In this document: positions 27,978 to 40,562 of the stretch, piece by piece
How positions within the stretch are numbered: position 1 is the stretch's first letter
How the letters are laid out: each line of letters begins with the position of its first letter
Source of the DNA: Aquatica leii
Taxonomy: Eukaryota > Arthropoda > Insecta > Coleoptera > Lampyridae
Assembly: GCA_035610365.1 (NCBI GenBank)
Contig: CM069432.1
Coordinates: 19,778,354 to 19,842,353, forward strand
Direction: 5' to 3'
DNA: 64,000 nt
The notes under the pieces: model-generated
The model's database searches: none
The model's input: only the letters and a program-made list of their open reading frames with translations
Told to the model about the DNA's origin: nothing
Program-made: the position numbers and the translations under genes

Positions 27978-30942
27978 GGACCAAGGACCAAGGACCAAGG
28001 ACCAAGGACCAAGGACCAAGGACCAAGGACCAAGGACCAAGGACCAAGGACCAAGGACCAAGGACCAAGGACCAAGGACCAAGGACCAAGGACCAAGGAC
28101 CAAGGACCAAGGACCAAGGACCAAGGACCAAGGACCAAGGACCAAGGACCAAGGACCAGGACCAAGGACCAAGGACCAAGGACCAAGGACCAAGGACCAG
28201 GACCAAGGACCAGGACCAAGGACCAAGGACCAAGGACCAAGGACCAGGACCAAGGACCAAGGACCAAGGACCAAGGACCAAGGACCAAGGACCAGGACCA
28301 AGGACCAAGGACCAAGGACCAGGACCAAGGACCAAGGACCAAGGACCAAGGACCAAGGACCAAGGACCAGGACCAAGGACCAAGGACCAAGGACCAGGAC
28401 CAAGGACCAAGGACCAAGGACCAAGGACCAAGGACCAAGGACCAAGGACCAGGACCAAGGACCAAGGACCAAGGACCAAGGACCAAGGACCAGGACCAAG
28501 GACCAAGGACCAAGGACCAAGGACCAAGGACCAAGGACCAAGGACCAAGGACCAAGGACCAAGGACCAAGGACCAGGACCAAGGACCAAGGACCAGGACC
28601 AAGGACCAAGGACCAAGGACCAGGACCAAGACCAGGACCAAGGACCAAGGACCAAGGACCAAGGACCAAGGACCAGGACCAAGGACCAAGGACCAAGGAC
28701 CAAGGACCAAGGACCAAGGACCAGGACCAAGGACCAAGGACCAGGACCAAGGACCAAGGACCAAGGACCAAGGACCAAGGACCAAGGACCAAGGACCAAG
28801 GACCAGGACCAAGGACCAAGGACCAAGGACCAAGGACCAAGGACCAAGGACCAGGACCAAGGACCAAGGACCAGGACCAGGACCAAGGACCAAGGACCAA
28901 GGACCAAGGACCAAGGACCAAGGACCAAGGACCAAGGACCAGGACCAGGACCAGGACCAAGGACCAAGGACCAAGGACCAAGGACCAAGGACCAGGACCA
29001 AGGACCAAGGACCAAGGACCAAGGACCAAGGACCAAGGACCAAGGACCAAGGACCTAAGGACCAAGGACCAGAGGACCAGAGACCAAGGACCAAGGACCA
29101 AGGACCAAGGACCAGGACCAAGGACCAAGGACCAAGGACCAAGGACCAAGGACCAAGGACCAAGGACCAAGGACCAAGGACCAAGGACCAAGGACCAAGG
29201 ACCAAGGACCAAGGACCAAGGACCAAGGACCAAGGACCAAGGACCAAGGACCAAGGACCAAGGACCAAGGACCAAGGACAGGACCAAGGACCAAGGACCA
29301 AGACCAAGGACCAAGGACCAAGGACCAAGGACCAAGGACCAAGGACCAAGGACCAAGGACCAGGACCAGAGACCAAGGACCAAGGACCAAGGACCAAGGA
29401 CCAAGGACCAAGGACCAAGGACCAAGGACCAGGACCAGGACCAGGACCAAGGACCAAGGACCAAGGACCAAGGACCAAGGACCAAGGACCAGGACCAAGG
29501 ACCAAGGACCAAGGACCAAGGACCAAGGACCAAGGACCAGGACCAAGGACCAAGGACCAGGACCAAGGACCAAGGACCAAGGACCAGAGACCAAGGACCA
29601 AGGACCAAGGACCAAGGACCAAGGACCAAGGACCAAGGACCAGGACCAAGGACCAAGGACCAAGGACCAGGACCAAGGACCAGGACCAAGGACCAAGGAC
29701 CAAGGACCAAGGACCAAGGACCAAGGACCAAGGACCAAGGACCAAGGACCAAGGACCAAGGACCAAGGACCAGGACCAAGGACCAGGACCAAGGACCAAA
29801 GACCAAGGACCAAGGACCAAGGACCAAGGACGCAGGACCAAGGACCAAGGACCAAGGACCAAGGACCAAGGACCAAGGACCAAGGACCAAGGACCAAGGA
29901 CCAAGGACCAAGGACCAAGGACCAAGGACCAAGGACCAAGGACCAAGGACCAAGGACCAAGGACCAAGGACCAAGGACCAAGGACCAAGGACCAAGGACC
30001 AAGGACCAAGGACCAAGGACCAAGGACCAAGGACCAAGGACCAAGGACCAAGGACCGAGGACCAAGGGCCGAGGACCAAGGAGCCAGGACCAAGGACCAA
30101 GGACCAAGGACCAAGGACCAAGGACCAAGGACCAAGGACCAAGGACCAAGGACCAAGGACCAAGGACCAAGGACCAAGGACCAAGGACCAAGGACCAAGG
30201 ACCAAGGACCAAGGACCAAGGACCAAGGACCAAGGACCAAGGACCAAGGACCAAGGACCAAGGACCAGGACCAAGGACCAAGGACCAAGGACCAAGGACC
30301 AAGGACCAAGGACCAAGGACCAAGGACCAAGGACCAAGGACCAAGGACCAAGGACCAAGGACCAAGGACCAAGGACCAAGGACCAAGGACCAAGGACCAA
30401 GGACCAAGGACCAAGGACCAAGGACCAAGGACCAAGGACCAAGGACCAAGGACCAAGGACTAAGGACCTAGGACCAAGGACCAAGGACCAAGGACCAAGG
30501 ACCAAGGACCAAGGACCAAGGACCAAGGACCAAGGACCAAGGACCAAGGACCAAGGACCAGGGACCAAGCACCAAGGACCAAGGACCAAGGACCAAGGGC
30601 CAAGGACCAAGGAGGCAGGACCAAGGACCAAGGACCAAGGACCAAGGACCAAGGACCAAGGACCAAGGACCAAGGACCAAGGACCAAGGACCAAGGACCA
30701 AGGACCAAGGACCAAGGACCAAGGACCAAGGACCAAGGACCAAGGACCAAGGACCAAGGACCAAGGACCAAGCACCAAGGACCAAGGACCAAGGACCAAG
30801 GACCAAGGACCAAGGACCAAGGACCAAGGACCAAGGACCAAGGACCAAGGACCAAGGACCAAGGACCAAGGACCAAGGACCAAGGACCAAGGACCAAGGA
30901 CCAAGGACCAAGGACCAAGGACCAAGGACCAAGGACCAAGGA
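27978..30942. repeat. 7-bp GGACCAA minisatellite
   Basis: About 2,965 bp of uninterrupted GGACCAA (equivalently CCAAGGA), roughly 420 units. A 6-bp variant (GGACCA) is scattered through it, densely at about 28,150-29,000 and 29,420-29,800, and rarely elsewhere; the stretch from about 29,840 on is mostly pure 7-mer. A few units carry substitutions, for example near 29,832, 30,057-30,085, 30,560 and 30,610. A 7-bp unit with no stop codon in any phase gives open frames of hundreds of codons in several frames on both strands. The resulting peptides (DQGPRTK or VLGPWSL repeats) are products of the repeat and not evidence of genes. Confidence 0.98.
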
Positions 30943-32608
30943 GACCGTTTTAGGGAGAGACGAACCCAAGGACGTTTTAGATTTAGGCGACCGTTTTAGG
31001 GAGAGACGAACCCAAGGACGTTTTAGATTTAGGCGACCGTTTTAGGGAGAGACGAACCCAAGGACGTTTTAGATTTAGGCGACCGTTTTAGGGAGAGACG
31101 AACCCAAGGACGTTTTAGATTTAGGCGACCGTTTTAGGAGAGACGAACCCAAGGACGTTTTAGATTTAGGCGACCGTTTTAGGGAGAGACGAACCCAAGG
31201 ACGTTTTAGATTTAGGCGACCGTTTTAGGGAGAGACGAACCCAAGGACGTTTTAGATTTAGGCGACCGTTTTAGGGAGAGACGAACCCAAGGACGTTTTA
31301 GATTTAGGCGACCGTTTTAGGGAGAGACGAACCCAAGGACGTTTTAGATTTAGGCGACCGTTTTAGGGAGAGACGAACCCAAGGACGTTTTAGATTTAGG
31401 CGACCGTTTTAGGGAGAGACGAACCCAAGGACGTTTTAGATTTAGGCGACCGTTTTAGGGAGAGACGAACCCAAGGACGTTTTAGATTTAGGCGACCGTT
31501 TTAGGGAGAGACGAACCCAAGGACGTTTTAGATTTAGGCGACCGTTTTAGGGAGAGACGAACCCAAGGACGTTTTAGATTTAGGCGACCGTTTTAGGGAG
31601 AGACGAACCCAAGGACGTTTTAGATTTAGGCGACCGTTTTAGGGAGAGACGAACCCAAGGACGTTTTAGATTTAGGCGACCGTTTTAGGGAGAGACGAAC
31701 CCAAGGACGTTTTAGATTTAGGCGACCGTTTTAGGGAGAGACGAACCCAAGGACGTTTTAGATTTAGGCGACCGTTTTAGGGAGAGACGAACCCAAGGAC
31801 GTTTTAGATTTAGGCGACCGTTTTAGGGAGAGACGAACCCAAGGACGTTTTAGATTTAGGCGACCGTTTTAGGGAGAGACGAACCCAAGGACGTTTTAGA
31901 TTTAGGCGACCGTTTTAGGGAGAGACGAACCCAAGGACGTTTTAGATTTAGGCGACCGTTTTAGGGAGAGACGAACCCAAGGACGTTTTAGATTTAGGCG
32001 ACCGTTTTAGGGAGAGACGAACCCAAGGACGTTTTAGATTTAGGCGACCGTTTTAGGGAGAGACGAACCCAAGGACGTTTTAGATTTAGGCGACCGTTTT
32101 AGGGAGAGACGAACCCAAGGACGTTTTAGATTTAGGCGACCGTTTTAGGGAGAGACGAACCCAAGGACGTTTTAGATTTAGGCGACCGTTTTAGGGAGAG
32201 ACGAACCCAAGGACGTTTTAGATTTAGGCGACCGTTTTAGGGAGAGACGAACCCAAGGACGTTTTAGATTTAGGCGACCGTTTTAGGGAGAGACGAACCC
32301 AAGGACGTTTTAGATTTAGGCGACCGTTTTAGGGAGAGACGAACCCAAGGACGTTTTAGATTTAGGCGACCGTTTTAGGGAGAGACGAACCCAAGGACGT
32401 TTTAGATTTAGGCGACCGTTTTAGGGAGAGACGAACCCAAGGACGTTTTAGATTTAGGCGACCGTTTTAGGGAGAGACGAACCCAAGGACGTTTTAGATT
32501 TAGGCGACCGTTTTAGGGAGAGACGAACCCAAGGACGTTTTAGATTTAGGCGACCGTTTTAGGGAGAGACGAACCCAAGGACGTTTTAGATTTAGGCGAC
32601 CGTTTTAG
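30943..32608. repeat. 46-bp tandem repeat, 36 copies
   Basis: Thirty-six head-to-tail copies of a 46-bp unit beginning gaccgttttagggagagacg, plus an 11-bp partial unit at 32,598-32,608. The copies are identical apart from a single-base deletion in one unit near 31,137, so the array was amplified very recently. The unit is internally two-part: gaccgttttag and gacgttttag occur once each per unit. It also holds ccaaggac, the core of the neighbouring 7-bp repeat. There are no variable spacers, so it is not a CRISPR array. No coding sequence is supported. Confidence 0.98.
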
Positions 32609-32625
32609 ATACTACCTCAGATTCT

Positions 32626-32715
32626 TCTACGCTTTGCTTTCTAAATTTCTTGCTTTCTAAACTCTACGTTTTGCTTTCTAAACTCTAAGTTTTGCTTTCT
32701 AAACTCTGAGCTTTG
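32626..32715. repeat. Degenerate 21-bp tandem repeat
   Basis: Three or four imperfect copies of a roughly 21-bp unit containing tgctttctaaactct, with tgctttct starting at 32,634, 32,651, 32,672 and 32,693. It lies immediately past the 46-bp array, so the tandem-repeat block decays here instead of ending sharply. Confidence 0.8.
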
Positions 32716-32879
32716 TTTTTTTTTGTTTTCGAACGTTTTTTAAACTTACCGACTACTTTCTTAACTTTCTCGTTTAAGTAATAACAATGTTTTTTTACGA
32801 ACTTTCATCTTAGATGTAAGCACATACAATTTATGATGGACATGCTACACAAAATAATTGACAAACTCTTACTAATAAT

Positions 32880-33240
32880 AAATATATTACATTAATAATA
32901 ATTACATACATGTTTATAAAAACTAAGAAAAATATAATTCAATAATTCTTTGACAATAAATATGACAGTGTTTTTACTGCGGTTTAAAGGCTTACTTACT
33001 TACTCTACGTAAATGAAATTATATGTGAAAATAAAATGCAAAATAAATATATTTAAATATAATTGCAACACAAATTCCAGGCAGCGCATTGACGTCACAT
33101 GACGACATTGATACGTCTTAATGACGTCTAGTACGTAATTTTGATGTCAATAAAACCTAATGTGATGCCTGGGATAGTTTAAGCAAATCAAAATAAAAAG
33201 TAGATAAACCAGTTAAACAAAATTTGCAAAGTAAAAATTA
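32880..33240 (+). repeat. Diverged dispersed repeat, copy 1
   Basis: This copy matches 33,652-33,919 over about 270 bp (from tttttactgcggtttaaagg to the caaatcaaaataaa stretch) with scattered substitutions and small indels. Its first 90 bp (around cattaataataattacata and gacagtg) also match 33,280-33,370. The core holds several CGTC/GACG motifs, including TGACGTCACATGACGAC. The pattern suggests an old non-autonomous element or duplicated spacer. No transposase or terminal structure could be named. Confidence 0.65.
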
Positions 33241-33651
33241 CGTATGAAAATGTTACAAATAATTTCAATAACAATAATAATAAATATTAATAATTAGGTA
33301 CATGTTTTTAAAAACTAAAAAAAGTATATTTTAATAATTTTTTGATAATAATTATGACAGCGTTTTAATAATAACTTAAAAAGATTTAATAAAATAACCT
33401 ATAGTGTTATCTTTCTTATTATTACACAGCCTTTAAACCACGACCGAAATAATTTGCAACTTACAGAGTTGATGGTGGTTTTCTGACATATCTTTGGTGA
33501 GTACACGTCAAATCTATAAGGTCACTAAGTACAGTTAATGAACAGCGTAATTATTGAGTGTTTGCCGTCCATATACATTAGATATGCTGTGTATATACAG
33601 TTGTTATTGACGCAGTGAAATTGTTGTGAAATTACAACTAAAACAAAGACA

Positions 33652-33919
33652 TAGCGTTTTTACTGCGGTTTAAAGGTTTACTTACTTACTTTACGTAAAA
33701 GAAATAAAACGTGAAAATCAAATACAAAAAAGATATTTCAAACATAAACGCAACACAAATGCCAGGCAGCAAACTGACGTCACATGACGACATTGACACG
33801 TCTTAATGACGTCTAGTACGAAATTTTGACGTCAATAAAGCGTAATGTGCAGCTTAGGATAGTTAAAGCAAATCAAAATAAACAGTAAATAAACAAGTTA
33901 AAGAGAATTTGTAAAGTTT
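33652..33919 (+). repeat. Diverged dispersed repeat, copy 2
   Basis: Second copy of the repeat at 32,968-33,234, in the same orientation. Shared landmarks are gcgtttttactgcggtttaa, caacacaaatgccaggcag and tgacgtcacatgacgacatt. Divergence is clearly higher than between satellite units, so this duplication is older. Confidence 0.65.
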
Positions 33920-34249
33920 TAAATCCGTACATATTTAAATAATAACACACTGCAACAGTCATTACCAAAAATACCTCGTTACTACCACACTTCACTACAT
34001 AAAAGCTTCCGGCTGATATAATATCATCTGTACGTTGCGGTTGCAGCTACTACAAGTGGCAACGGTGTCAATACCACTTTTGTAACTTTCCGGTTCACGT
34101 TGCTGTTGTACACATGCAGTTGCATTTCTGTAACTTCAAGTTCCGCATTCAGAAGAAGAGAACGTCAGAGAATATTTCTTCGCATAAGCTACACTTTGCA
34201 AGTTTTTCAGATGGCTTTATTGTCTATGGATCTGCAACAAAAAATTTCT

Positions 34250-37200
34250 AAGTAATTGCAATTAGTTTAAATTTACACGTTACAGAACGTATATATGACG
34301 TACGTTGCTTTTTGGTCACATTTTCCTAATCGTTAAAAAAAATTTCAAAATCAATAAACTAAAACTGAAAATGATAAGTAGCAATTATTGAGGTTATTTT
34401 TAGTGTTATTGTTTTTTCCAGACATAGCAATCAAAGACATTCATAAAATTCTGAAAATTAACTTACAGTTTGCAGATTCTAAAACTCGCAAAATTGGTTT
34501 TAATTATTATTGAAAAATGCAATTTACTAGCACACGTCTTCATACGAACGCGTTCAAAACTAAACTAATTATAACCAAAAATAAGTACAACTAGTTAAAA
34601 TCCACCCGGTACAAAACGTGTTTATGACGTACGTTGTTCTTTGGTCACATTTTTCTAATCGTTAAAAAAAAATTTGAAATCGATAATACAAAATTGACAA
34701 TTTTAAGTAGCAATTATTGAGGTTATTATTAGTTTTATTGTTTTTTCAAAAAAAAAGCAATCAAAGACAAACATAAAATTCTGAAAATTAACTTACAGTT
34801 TGCAGATTCTAAAACTCGCAAAATTGGTTTTAATTATTATTGAAAAATGCAATTTACTCGCACACGTCTTCATACGAACGCGTTCAAAACTAAACTAATT
34901 ATAACCAAAAATAAGTACAACTAGTTAAAATCTACCCGGTACAAAACGTGTTTATGACGTACGTCGTTCTTTGGTCACATTTTTCTAATCGTTAAAAAAA
35001 ATTTGAAATCGATAATACAAAATTGACAATTTAAGTAGCAATTATTGAGGTTATTATTAGTGTTATTGTTTTTTCAAAAAAAAGTAATCAAAGACAAACA
35101 TAAAATTCTGAAAATTAACTTACAGTTTGTAGATTCTAAAACTCGCAAAATTGGTTTTAATTATTATTGAAAAATGCAATTTACTCGCACACGTCTTCAT
35201 ACAAACGCGTTCAAAACTAAACTAATTATAACCAAAAATAAGTAGAACTAGTTAAAATCTACCCGGTACAAAACGTGTTTATGACGAACGCTGCTTTTTG
35301 GTCACATTTTCCTAATCGTTAAAAAAAAATTTCAAAATCGATAATACAAAATTGACAATTTAAGTAGCAATTATTCAGGTTATTATTAGTGTTATTGTTT
35401 TTTCAAAAAAAAGTAATCAAAGACAAACATAAAATTCTGAAAATTAACTTACAGTTTGCAGATTCTAAAACTCGCAAAATTGGTTTTAATTATTATTGAA
35501 AAATGCAATTTACTAGCACACGTCTTCATACGAACGCGTTCAAAACTAAACTAATTATAACCAAAAATAAGTACAACTAGTTAAAATCTACCCGGTACAA
35601 AACGTGTTTATGACGTAAGTTGTTCTTTGGTCACATTTTTCTAATCGTTAAAAAAAAATTGAAATCGATAATACAAAATTGACAATTTTAAGTAGCAATT
35701 ATTGAGGTTATTATTAGTGTTATTGTTTTTTCAAAAAAAAAGCAATCAAAGACAAACATAAAATTCTGAAAATTAACTTACAGTTTGCAGATTCTAAAAC
35801 TCGCAAAATTGGTTTTAATTATTATTGAAAAATGCAATTTACTCGCACACGTCTTCATACGAACGCGTTCAAAACTAAACTAATTATAACCAAAAATAAG
35901 TACAACTAGTTAAAATCTACCCGGTACAAAACGTGTTTATAACCTACGTTGTTCTTTGGTCACATTTTTCTAATCGTTAAAAAAAATTGAAATCGATAAT
36001 ACAAAATTGACAATTTTAAGTAGCAATTATTGAGGTTATTATTAGTGTTATTGTTTTTTCAAAAAAAAAGCAATCAAAGACAAACATAAAATTCTGAAAA
36101 TTAACTTACAGTTTGCAGATTCTAAAACTCGCAAAATTGGTTTTAATTATTATTGAAAAATGCAATTTACTCGCACACGTCTTCATACGAACGCGTTCAA
36201 AACTAAACTAATTATAACCAAAAATAAGTACAACTAGTTAAAATCTACCCGGTACAAAACGTGTTTATGACGTAAGTTGTTCTTTGGTCACATTTTTCTA
36301 ATCGTTAAAAAAAAATTGAAATCGATAATACAAAATTGACAATTTTAAGTAGCAATTATTGAGGTTATTATTAGTGTTATTGTTTTTTCAAAAAAAAAGC
36401 AATCAAAGACAAACATAAAATTCTGAAAATTAACTTACAGTTTGCAGATTCTAAAACTCGCAAAATTGGTTTTAATTATTATTGAAAAATGCAATTTACT
36501 CGCACACGTCTTCATACGAACGCGTTCAAAACTAAACTAATTATAACCAAAAATAAGTAGAACTAGTTAAAATCTACCCGGTACAAAACGTGTTTATGAC
36601 GTAAGTTGTTCTTTGGTCACATTTTTCTAATCGTTAAAAAAAAATTGAAATCGATAATACAAAATTGACAATTTTAAGTAGCAATTATTGAGGTTATTAT
36701 TAGTGTTATTGTTTTTTCAAAAAAAAAGCAATCAAAGACAAACATAAAATTCTGAAAATTAACTTACAGTTTGCAGATTCTAAAACTCGCAAAATTGGTT
36801 TTAATTATTATTGAAAAATGCAATTTACTCGCACACGTCTTCATACGAACGCGTTCAAAACTAAACTAATTATAACCAAAAATAAGTACAACTAGTTAAA
36901 ATCTACCCGGTACAAAACGTGTTTATAACGTACGTTGTTCTTTGGTCACATTTTTCTAATCGTTAAAAAAAATTGAAATCGATAATACAAAATTGACAAT
37001 TTTAAGTAGCAATTATTGAGGTTATTATTAGTGTTATTGTTTTTTCAAAAAAAAAGCAATCAAAGACAAACATAAAATTCTGAAAATTAACTTACAGTCT
37101 GCAGATTCTAAAACTCGCAAAATTGGTTTTAATTATTATTGAAAAATGCAATTTACTCGCACACGTCTTCATACGAACGCGTTCAAAACTAAACTAATTA

Positions 37201-38786
37201 TAACCAAAAATTAGTACAACTAGTTAAAATCCACCCGGTACAAAACGTGTTTATGACGTACGTTGTTCTTTGGTCACATTTTTCTAATCGTTAAAAAAAA
37301 ATTTGAAATCGATAATACAAAATTGACAATTTTAAGTAGCAATTATTGAGGTTATTATTAGTTTTATTGTTTTTTCAAAAAAAAGCAATCAAAGACAAAC
37401 ATAAAATTCTGAAAATTAACTTACAGTTTGCAGATTCTAAAACTCGCAAAATTTATTATAATTATTATTTAAAATTGTAATTTACTCGCACATCTCTTCA
37501 TACGAACGCGTTCAAAACTAAACTAATTATAAACAAAAATAAGTACAACTAGTTAAAATTTACACGGTACAAAACGTGTTTATGACGTACGTTTCGCTTT
37601 GGTCACATTTTTCTAATCGTTAAAGAAAAATTTTGAAATCGGTAATCTAAAATTGACAATTTTAAATAGCAATTATTGAGGTTATTATTAGTGTTATTGT
37701 TTTCTAAAAAAAAAAGCAATCAAAGACAAACATAAAATACTAAAAATTAACTTACAGTTTGCAGATTCTAAAACTCGCAAAAATTTATTATAATTATTAT
37801 TTAAAATTATAATTTACTCGCACATCTCTTCATACGAACGCGTTCAAAACTAAATTAATTATAAACAAAAATAAGTAAAACTAGTTAAAATTTACACGGT
37901 ACAAAACGTGTTTATGACGTACGTTTCGCTTTGGTCACATTTTTCTAATCGTTAAAGAAAAATTTTGAAATCGATAATCTAAAATTGACAATTTTAAATA
38001 GCAATTATTGAGGTTATTATTAGTGTTATTGTTTTCTAAAAAAAAAGCAATCAAAGACAAACATAAAATACTAAAAATTAACTTACAGTTTGCAGATTCT
38101 AAAACTCGCAAAAATTTATTATAATTATTATTTAAAATTATAATTTACTCGCACATCTCTTCATACGAACGCGTTCAAAACTAAATTAATTATAAACAAA
38201 AATAAGTAAAACTAGTTAAAATTTACACGGTACAAAACGTGTTTATGACGTACGTTTCGCTTTGGTCACATTTTTCTAATCGTTAAAGAAAAATTTTGAA
38301 ATCGATAATCTAAAATTGACAATTTTAAATAGCAATTATTGAGGTTATTATTAGTGTTATTGTTTTCTAAAAAAAAAGCAATCAAAGACAAACATAAAAT
38401 ACTAAAAATTAACTTACAGTTTGCAGATTCTAAAACTCGCAAAAATTTATTATAATTATTATTTAAAATTATAATTTACTCGCACATCTCTTCATACGAA
38501 CGCGTTCAAAACTAAATTAATTATAAACAAAAATAAGTAAAACTAGTTAAAATTTACGCGGTACAAAACGTGTTTATGACGTACGTTTCGCTTTGGTCAC
38601 ATTTTTCTAATCGTTAAAGAAAAATTTTGAAATCTATAATACAAAATTGACAATTTTACGTAGCAATTATTGAGGTTATTATTAGTGTTATTGTTTTTCA
38701 AAAAAAAGCAACCAAAGACAAACATAAAATTCTGAAAATTAACTTACAGTTTGCAGATTCTAAAACTCGCAAAAATTTATTATAAT
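34250..38786. repeat. ~330-bp satellite, left arm
   Basis: About 13 head-to-tail units of 327-332 bp, counted from ggtacaaaacgtgtttatga at 34,608, 34,938, 35,265, 35,594, 35,923, 36,251, 36,580, 36,909, 37,237, 37,566, 37,898, 38,229 and 38,560, with a more diverged unit at the left edge. Units up to about 37.4 kb are of one type (ataaccaaaaataagta, ctacccggta, gttgttctttgg); later ones are of a second type (ataaacaaaaataagta, ttacacggta, gtttcgctttgg). The last unit is interrupted by the LTR element. The reverse complement of the unit aligns with the 351-bp satellite at cgtcataaac, tagttgt.ctta and gaacgcgtt, so the two families share an ancestor. Confidence 0.95.
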
Positions 38787-39253
38787 TGAAACGTCCGAGA
38801 AATTACTTGCAAATGCAAGAGCCTTCTAGAAACTGTTATCTAGCTTCTAGAAGATATAGCGAAAAGGAAGGAACGCTCGAGAAGGTTTCGCCGATGTCTA
38901 TAAATACGTAAGAAAGAAATCGTAGGTCAGTTATTGTCGAAACGCGAATGCAGCTGTATTAAGAAGATAATTAAGGTGAAGATAAATAAGTGATTAGCAC
39001 GCGCGACGTTTTACATAAATAACAGTGTACACCGAATCGAGAATAATCGTGTATGTGATAAATAGTGTAAACAAATCCGAAGACGTTATCTTATCTTATC
39101 TTAAGTGTTATACATAAATTATAGTGTAAGTGTTTCTTTTATTATTATATTTAATTAGTTCGGTTAATTTAAAAGTATACATATTTCTATAATAAGTAAA
39201 CGTAGTTTTAGTCGTTTTAAATAAATTAGTTTTTAAGTAATAAATTCGTTACA
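38787..39253 (+). repeat. 5' LTR of gypsy element
   Basis: A 467-bp LTR that begins tgaaacgtccgagaaa and ends cgttaca. A TATA-like box, TATAAATA, lies at 38,899-38,906 and could set the U3/R boundary. It differs from the 3' LTR by a single-base indel near its start. Confidence 0.95.
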
Positions 39254-39398
39254 ATTTGGTGTCAGGTGTGGGGTTCGTTTTTTTATTAGTGTAAATACCA
39301 TTAAGTAATTCAATATCGCTCGAGATACGATACGCGTGTTTGTTTATAAAGTATAAAGTAGTGTATTTAAACTATATATTCGTGTTATATTTAAATTT

Positions 39399-40545
39399 AT
39401 GCCGGTGACGCGTTTGCAAGCAGTTAAAATGGATTCAAAAATACTTGAAATTCTCGAATCGATGAATAGAAAAATGGGCGAACATTCTCAGAAAATGGAA
39501 GAAAATGCTAGAAGTTTAAAAGAAGAAATACGAGCGAGCATGGAAAATCAAATAAAGACTATTGAGGAACAAATACAAGTTAGTGTAGGAAATCAAATCA
39601 AAATTGCGCAAGAGGAAACCCAAGCAGACATGTTAAACTTAAAAGAAGAAATTTGCGATTCTGTGAATGACATAATAGAAGAGAAGTTAAATGAAAATTC
39701 AAGAAGCATAGAAGACAAGCTAGAGAAAAATTGAGAGAAAGAATACAACTGCTTGAAGAAAGAATGACCCAAATGAATTGTCACGGTGAAGGAAGCGCCA
39801 CGAGTGAAGATTTAATAATGAACCATCGAGAAGAAAACACTCACAAGTTCAAAGTTGTACCACCGAATTTTGATGGTAAAGTTCCATGGTCAACCTACTA
39901 CAAGCAGTTTGAAGCCGCAGCTACTGCTAATGGTTGGAGCAACAAGCAGAAAGCGACGTCTTTAATAGTGTCCTTACGTGGAGAAGCGCTTGGAATTTTA
40001 CAAACTGTTCCGGACCACCTGCAAGAAAATTACGAACTTTTAATTTCACGCTTAGAAATGAGATATGGGGATGCTCATCTTCAACAAGTGTACCAGGCTC
40101 AAATTAAAAGTCGGGTTCAGAAAGCTGCCGAAAGTCTCCAAGAGTTTGAGGCTGACATCGCTAGATTAACACGGCTTGCGTATCCTACAGCACCAGACAC
40201 CTTCTTGGAGCAGTTGGCGATTCAAACCTTTGTAGACGGCCTCCGAGACAACGAAACACAGCAGACTCTTCGGTTAGCGCGACCGAGGACGTTGGATGAC
40301 GATTTAACCCATGCTTTGGAGTTCGAGGCGGCAAAACAAGCGTCGCACCGAAGCAGCCATAGCTCCGTTGTGCTACAGAAATACCCTCGAACTCAGAAGA
40401 AAGCATTGAAGAAATAGTGCGACGTATATTTCAGGAACAAGTAGCTCGAGGAAAAGAAGTGACGTGTTGGAACTGCGGAGAAGTGGGTCACCTACGACGA
40501 CGCTGTACTAAGCCCAGAAGAAGACCAGAAGAGCGTCCGGAAAAC
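39399..40545 (+). mobile_element. gag region of gypsy element
   Basis: The gag part of the LTR element. The N-terminal part (from about 39,399) is rich in Glu, Lys and Asn with heptad-like spacing, consistent with a coiled coil. The central part (about 39,850-40,370) has the retrotransposon Gag core pattern, with VPPNFDGKVPWSTYYKQFEA followed by a region containing LRGEALGIL. A zinc knuckle of the form CWNCGEVGHLRRRC lies at about 40,465-40,510, as expected for a nucleocapsid. Treated as a fossil; not a single open frame. Confidence 0.85.
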
Positions 40546-40562
40546 TAGAACAGGTCGACCGA

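Larger units (their letters stand above)
32716..34249. other. Unassigned AT-rich spacer with dispersed repeat
   Basis: No gene is recognised here. The stretch holds a diverged direct repeat (entered separately) and inverted copies of a short motif: tgcggtttaaaggct near 32,979 and its approximate reverse complement cagcctttaaaccac near 33,427. TGACGTCA palindromes lie at 33,090-33,097 and 33,775-33,782. The segment at about 33,950-34,230 is less AT-rich and looks unique within the window, but it shows no long open frame and no family that I recognise. Confidence 0.6.

Noticed and set aside
27978-30942. GGACCAA array considered as telomeric DNA
   Set aside because: It does not match the insect TTAGG or beetle TCAGG motifs, and it is internal, flanked by other arrays on both sides.
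27944-30969. Open frames of several hundred codons (up to about 990) on both strands
   Set aside because: They are forced by a 7-bp repeat with no stop codon in any phase, and the peptides are pure DQGPRTK or VLGPWSL repeats. No start context, domain or codon-use signal supports them.
30943-32608. Regular 46-bp array considered as CRISPR
   Set aside because: The whole unit repeats, with no variable spacers, and the setting is eukaryotic.
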